Below, piece after piece: positions 60,353 to 64,000 of a DNA stretch of 64,000 nt. The first letter of the stretch is position 1, and the number at the start of each line of letters is the position of its first letter. The stretch is taken from assembly GCA_012719135.1 (NCBI GenBank), contig JAAYAW010000070.1:36357-100356 (forward strand), given 5' to 3'. A model generated the notes under the pieces. That model was not told where the DNA came from and ran no database searches. It saw only the letters and a program-made list of their open reading frames with translations. This stretch comes from Chloroflexota bacterium. GTDB taxonomy: Bacteria; Chloroflexota; Anaerolineae; UBA1429. The position numbers and the translations under genes are program-made.

Positions 60353-61030
60353 TCAGCCCTCTGCTTGGCGCGCCGAAAAGGGACAGAGCCCCTCAAGCGG
60401 GCACTCGGAACACCGCGGGTTCGTCGCCTTACACAAGGTACGCCCATGCTGGATCATCAACAGGTGAAAGGGGTAGTAGAGGCCCTGAGGCACAAGGGCT
60501 TCCAGCTGCGTATGCGCCTGCTCGGCGCTGGCACTTGAGCCGATTAGCCCGACCCGCTGCGACACACGGTGAACGTGCGTGTCCACGGGGAGCGCCGGCA
60601 TCCCAAGCGAAAAGAGCAGAACGCAAGCGGCGGTCTTCGGCCCGACACCCGGCAGGCTGAGCAGGTAACGCCGGGCCTCCTCAACGGGCATATCCCGCAG
60701 CGCGTCCAGCGTGGCGGACCCCCGCTCTGCCTCGAGCTGTGCGATGATGCTCTGTATGCGAGGAGCCTTCACTCGCCCCAAGCCACCCACCCGAATGGCC
60801 TCCGCCACATCTTCGGTCGGAGCCGAGCGGACGGCCTCCCAGGTCGGGTAGGCCGCTCGCAGGGATTCATAGGCACGCTCAGAGTTCGTGTCCGAGGTGT
60901 TCTGGGAGAGAATCGTCTGGATCAGTTCATCAAGCGGGGGCTTGACGGGCTTGAGCGCCGGCGGACCGTATCGGCGGAGTAAAAGCTCATGGACGGATAG
61001 AGCCAGTTCAGTCAGTTGGGATAACTCCAC
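60353..61030 (-). CDS. nth: Endonuclease III-type DNA glycosylase/AP lyase
   Basis: LIQTILSQNTSDTNSERAYESL, LPGVGPKTAACVLLFSLGMPALPVDTHVHRVSQRVGL, C-terminal Cys cluster CKATNPRCSECPLEGLC. Confidence 0.93.
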   Translation of the reverse strand: MELSQLTELALSVHELLLRRYGPPALKPVKPPLDELIQTILSQNTSDTNSERAYESLRAAYPTWEAVRSAPTEDVAEAIRVGGLGRVKAPRIQSIIAQLEAERGSATLDALRDMPVEEARRYLLSLPGVGPKTAACVLLFSLGMPALPVDTHVHRVSQRVGLIGSSASAEQAHTQLEALVPQGLYYPFHLLMIQHGRTLCKATNPRCSECPLEGLCPFSARQAEG

Positions 61031-61163
61031 CCTATACCTCCCCGTCCCACGTGGAGTGAATAAGAGAGGCGGGAGGCAGATTCAACTGCCATCCCGCCCC
61101 CAACATCGCGCAACTGTCGGCAAACCCACGCAGAAGCATCTCGGGCGACAGAGCCGCTTACTC

Positions 61164-61379
61164 CTAGGCCTCAGCCGTGGCCTCTTCCAGGAGGGCGTTC
61201 AAATCCGCCACCAGCGCATCCGAATCGATACCATGGGCCTTGGCTCCCTGATCGAGGGACTCGAACCGCGCGGCCGCGCACCCCACGCACATGAGCCCGT
61301 GCTTGAAAAAGACACGCACCGTCTCTGGATGCTCGCCAACGATCTGCTGTATCTTCATGTCTTTGGTAATAGCCATCAT
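61164..61379 (-). CDS. DUF1858 domain protein
   Basis: MKIQQIVGEHPETVRVFFKHGLMCVGCAAARFESLDQGAKAHGID. Confidence 0.88.
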   Translation of the reverse strand: MMAITKDMKIQQIVGEHPETVRVFFKHGLMCVGCAAARFESLDQGAKAHGIDSDALVADLNALLEEATAEA

Positions 61380-61547
61380 ATCTCCTTGACTCGTGCGATG
61401 GTCACTAACTCGCTTCCAACTCTCTAGGAATAGTGTACCACCGTTGTCAAGAATGTCAACTGCATAACGCTGGGAGCACGCCAGCCCGGTCGACCCGAGT
61501 CCGGCTCAGGTGTATCATGCTCACACCAGCACGCAGGAGCCTCGAAG

Positions 61548-63935
61548 ATGCCCTTGGATTGGCTGCGCCATGTGCTTTCCGCCAGCTACCTATACGCTCT
61601 GCGCCCGGCAGCCGATCAGGGCACCGGGGGCGGCTGGTTCCTCGGCGCCGCGCTGCTTCTGTTGGCAAGTGCCGCCCTGTTGTGGCAGGTCCATGCAGGT
61701 TGTTCGAGAGCCTCTTCTCGCAGCGCATCGCTTGTGCTCGGCGCAACACTGGCGGGAGGCGTGGGGCTGGTGGCGCAGCGCTATGCCGGCGGCCCCTTGA
61801 GTGCCCGCATCTGGACCTTCTCCTGCATCGCCATTGCTCTGGCCGTGCCCGCGCTGGCCTGGCTTCAGGGGCTCGACTGGCCCACGTCACTGCGGCGCTA
61901 CGTTCAGGCCCTGGCGTGTACACTGAGCCCTGAGGATCCCCCGCCCCCGTGGACCCGTTCGATAGCCAGCCTGGGCGCCCACGCCCTTACCCTGACCGGC
62001 CTGACACGGCTCGCCGCCGGGCAGGGCGGTCGACCCTCCGGACTGCCGGCCTATCCGCTGCCACTCATCGCGGCCCTGTGCGCCGCGGTGTGCCTCATGG
62101 CGATCGCCGCGGCGGCGAGGCGCTCCGGACGCTCGCCAAACCTCCGCACCGAGATCCTTGCCCCGCTGGCCGTGCCCTACATGGCCATCCTGTTGCAATG
62201 GGCCGTGGGAGATCTTCTGGGCGTCGACACGGCGCCCTACCAGGCCTACTCCTACCCCGACCTCTGGTCTCCCTGGTTCCACGACGGCATCCCCTGGGCC
62301 ATCGGCATCACGTGGATGATCCTGAGCGCAGCCGCACTGCTCTGCGAAACATGGCGCCCTGCACGTCGCTGGGTCCTGGCCGGCGCCGTTGGGGGCATGG
62401 TCACCTGGGCGTTCGCCCTGTATGCACGGCATCTCAGCCACGGGGCCACCGGCAGCGATCCCTTTGCCTACCTGCAGATGGCCGCAGACCTCGCCACTAC
62501 CGGTGACCTCCGGCACGGGTTTCCGCTCGCAGCGTTGGTCGAGCCGCAAGGACTAGCCCTGTGGCCCCTCGTGCCGGAGGGCTACAACCCGCCGTTGGGA
62601 GGGCTGGCCGCCACAGTATGGCCTCCGGGTTGGCCGGCGATGCTCGCCCCGCTCTATGCCCTGGGAGGCGAAGGCCTCGCGCGCTGGGGGGCTCCCGCTG
62701 CATTACTGGCCTGTGCCGGCGCGACGGCGTGGCTCACGCGGTCGACCCTGGCGCCGCGCCCCATAGAAGGGCCCGGGCACAGCACGCCGTGGGCCCTCGG
62801 AGCCGCTACGCTTGTCCTCACCTCTTACGAGGCGGTCAGCCGGGCCCTCGTACCCATGGCCGATGCAGCTGCCGCCCTATTCACTCTGGTGATGCTGCTG
62901 TCCCTCGTTCAAGCCAACCGCAGGGACGATCTACGCCTCTCGGCCTGTGCAGGCCTGGCGCTTGCCCTGGCCTATGACGTTCGCCACCCGCAGTTGGTGC
63001 TCGGCCTGGCGGCCGTGCCCGCGCTGGCGCTGGGGCCCTGGCCTTGGCGCCGCCGGATCATTCACGCAGCGGCGTTCGGCGTCGCAGCGCTCGCTGGCGC
63101 CATTCCGGACCTGTGGTACCATGCGGTCGCCTTTGGCTCGCCGTGGATCAGCGAGTCGAGCGAGTGGTTTCTGCTCTCCCCAGCCAACATCCAGACCACG
63201 CTGGCCGCTCTCTGGCGCGGCGACCTGTTTCGCCGCAACGAGTTCGGTTACCTCTGGCCGCTGATCGCCCTCGGGCTCGTGGCCTCCCTTCGCACCAGGC
63301 ATGAGCGCAGGGCCACCGTCATCCTGCTGACGGGCGGCGCCGCCATGCTCCTGTTCCATCTCTGCTACGCTGCACTGCGCCTGCGTGACCTGATCCCGCT
63401 CTTCCCCCTGCTGGCGATGTGGGCCATCTGCGGCGCGCTCGCTCTCGTCAGGAACACGCCTCACACACCCGGGAACGCCCTTCATCGGGTGGTGGCGATC
63501 GGGCTCATCCTCACGCTCCTGATGGCCCGCACCGCAGAGACTCTGGCGTTGCCCCTTCGCGCCCGCCTCGAGACCTACGGATACCTGGATGCGCTCGAGC
63601 GCGAGAGCTATATCCGGCTCGGCGAGCGATTGCCACCGGAAGCCGTGGTCGCCGCGGGCCCGAGCGCCGGTGCCGTGCAGCGCTACGCCGGGCGTGACAT
63701 CATCCGGCCCGCCGTGTGGAGCCCGGACGACTTTGACCGGTTGTACGACGCGCTACAGGAGCATCAACGACCGCTCTATCTGCTGGAAGATGGAGAGGAG
63801 ATGTCCCTCTGGCTTGAGAGCCTAGAGAGAGAGTATGCCATCAAAACGGCGGAATCATGGCCGCTACCTCGATACGGCAAGGGCGGACAACCGCTGGATG
63901 GGCCAGCGAGCCTCTATACCATCGTCATCCCCTAG
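61548..63935 (+). CDS. Large polytopic membrane protein, glycosyltransferase-39/PMT-like
   Basis: 795 aa with many TM segments, SDPFAYLQMAADLATTG loop after early TM helices, C-terminal soluble domain. Confidence 0.65.
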   Translation: MPLDWLRHVLSASYLYALRPAADQGTGGGWFLGAALLLLASAALLWQVHAGCSRASSRSASLVLGATLAGGVGLVAQRYAGGPLSARIWTFSCIAIALAVPALAWLQGLDWPTSLRRYVQALACTLSPEDPPPPWTRSIASLGAHALTLTGLTRLAAGQGGRPSGLPAYPLPLIAALCAAVCLMAIAAAARRSGRSPNLRTEILAPLAVPYMAILLQWAVGDLLGVDTAPYQAYSYPDLWSPWFHDGIPWAIGITWMILSAAALLCETWRPARRWVLAGAVGGMVTWAFALYARHLSHGATGSDPFAYLQMAADLATTGDLRHGFPLAALVEPQGLALWPLVPEGYNPPLGGLAATVWPPGWPAMLAPLYALGGEGLARWGAPAALLACAGATAWLTRSTLAPRPIEGPGHSTPWALGAATLVLTSYEAVSRALVPMADAAAALFTLVMLLSLVQANRRDDLRLSACAGLALALAYDVRHPQLVLGLAAVPALALGPWPWRRRIIHAAAFGVAALAGAIPDLWYHAVAFGSPWISESSEWFLLSPANIQTTLAALWRGDLFRRNEFGYLWPLIALGLVASLRTRHERRATVILLTGGAAMLLFHLCYAALRLRDLIPLFPLLAMWAICGALALVRNTPHTPGNALHRVVAIGLILTLLMARTAETLALPLRARLETYGYLDALERESYIRLGERLPPEAVVAAGPSAGAVQRYAGRDIIRPAVWSPDDFDRLYDALQEHQRPLYLLEDGEEMSLWLESLEREYAIKTAESWPLPRYGKGGQPLDGPASLYTIVIP

Positions 63936-64000
63936 GGCGCCAGCAGCCTGACCTCCGATGAGTCCCCCTCTCGAGGGAGGATGCTCCCACAGAAGAGCGA

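Overview
High-GC chromosomal window, most likely from a Chloroflexota (Anaerolineae-like) bacterium; this is inferred from gene style (Thr/Pro-rich stalks, VEKVV-repeat solute-binding lipoprotein, URO-D paralogs) and was not tested by a search. No phage, transposon or CRISPR was seen. Contents in order: 3' part of a glycerate 2-kinase, FMN reductase, aldo/keto reductase; a carbohydrate ABC locus (solute-binding lipoprotein plus a single-chain fused permease) with RraA-like, GH2 and URO-D-like genes; a ~0.86 kb apparently non-coding, structured transcription unit; MFS, HI0933-like flavoprotein, cupin/ferredoxin/Crp-Fnr; xseAB; a membrane Ser/Thr kinase-like protein with degenerate catalytic motifs; leuS; a second URO-D/MtaA-like gene; three tRNAs; rpoC directly followed by a PBP1A gene, with no rpoB upstream; metallopeptidase/RqcH/polysaccharide deacetylase; a T-box controlled trpE-GD-C-F-B-A operon; xylulokinase, gamma-glutamyltransferase, Gfo/Idh/MocA, a papain-like candidate, Ldh2; T-box controlled ileS; two ABC ATPases (one with an AbrB-like tail) plus an HlyD-like adaptor; rplI, SPFH protein, nth, DUF1858 protein and a large polytopic membrane protein. 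Best candidate for something undescribed: the minus-strand ncRNA unit at ~12243-11385, with a near-consensus promoter (TTGACA-N17-TATGAT, identical in hexamers and spacing to the rpoC promoter), many local hairpins, an intrinsic-terminator-like end, and no convincing ORF or recognised RNA family signature. Second-tier candidates: the predicted pseudokinase, the AbrB-tailed ABC ATPase, the fused permease, and the rpoC-pbp coupling.
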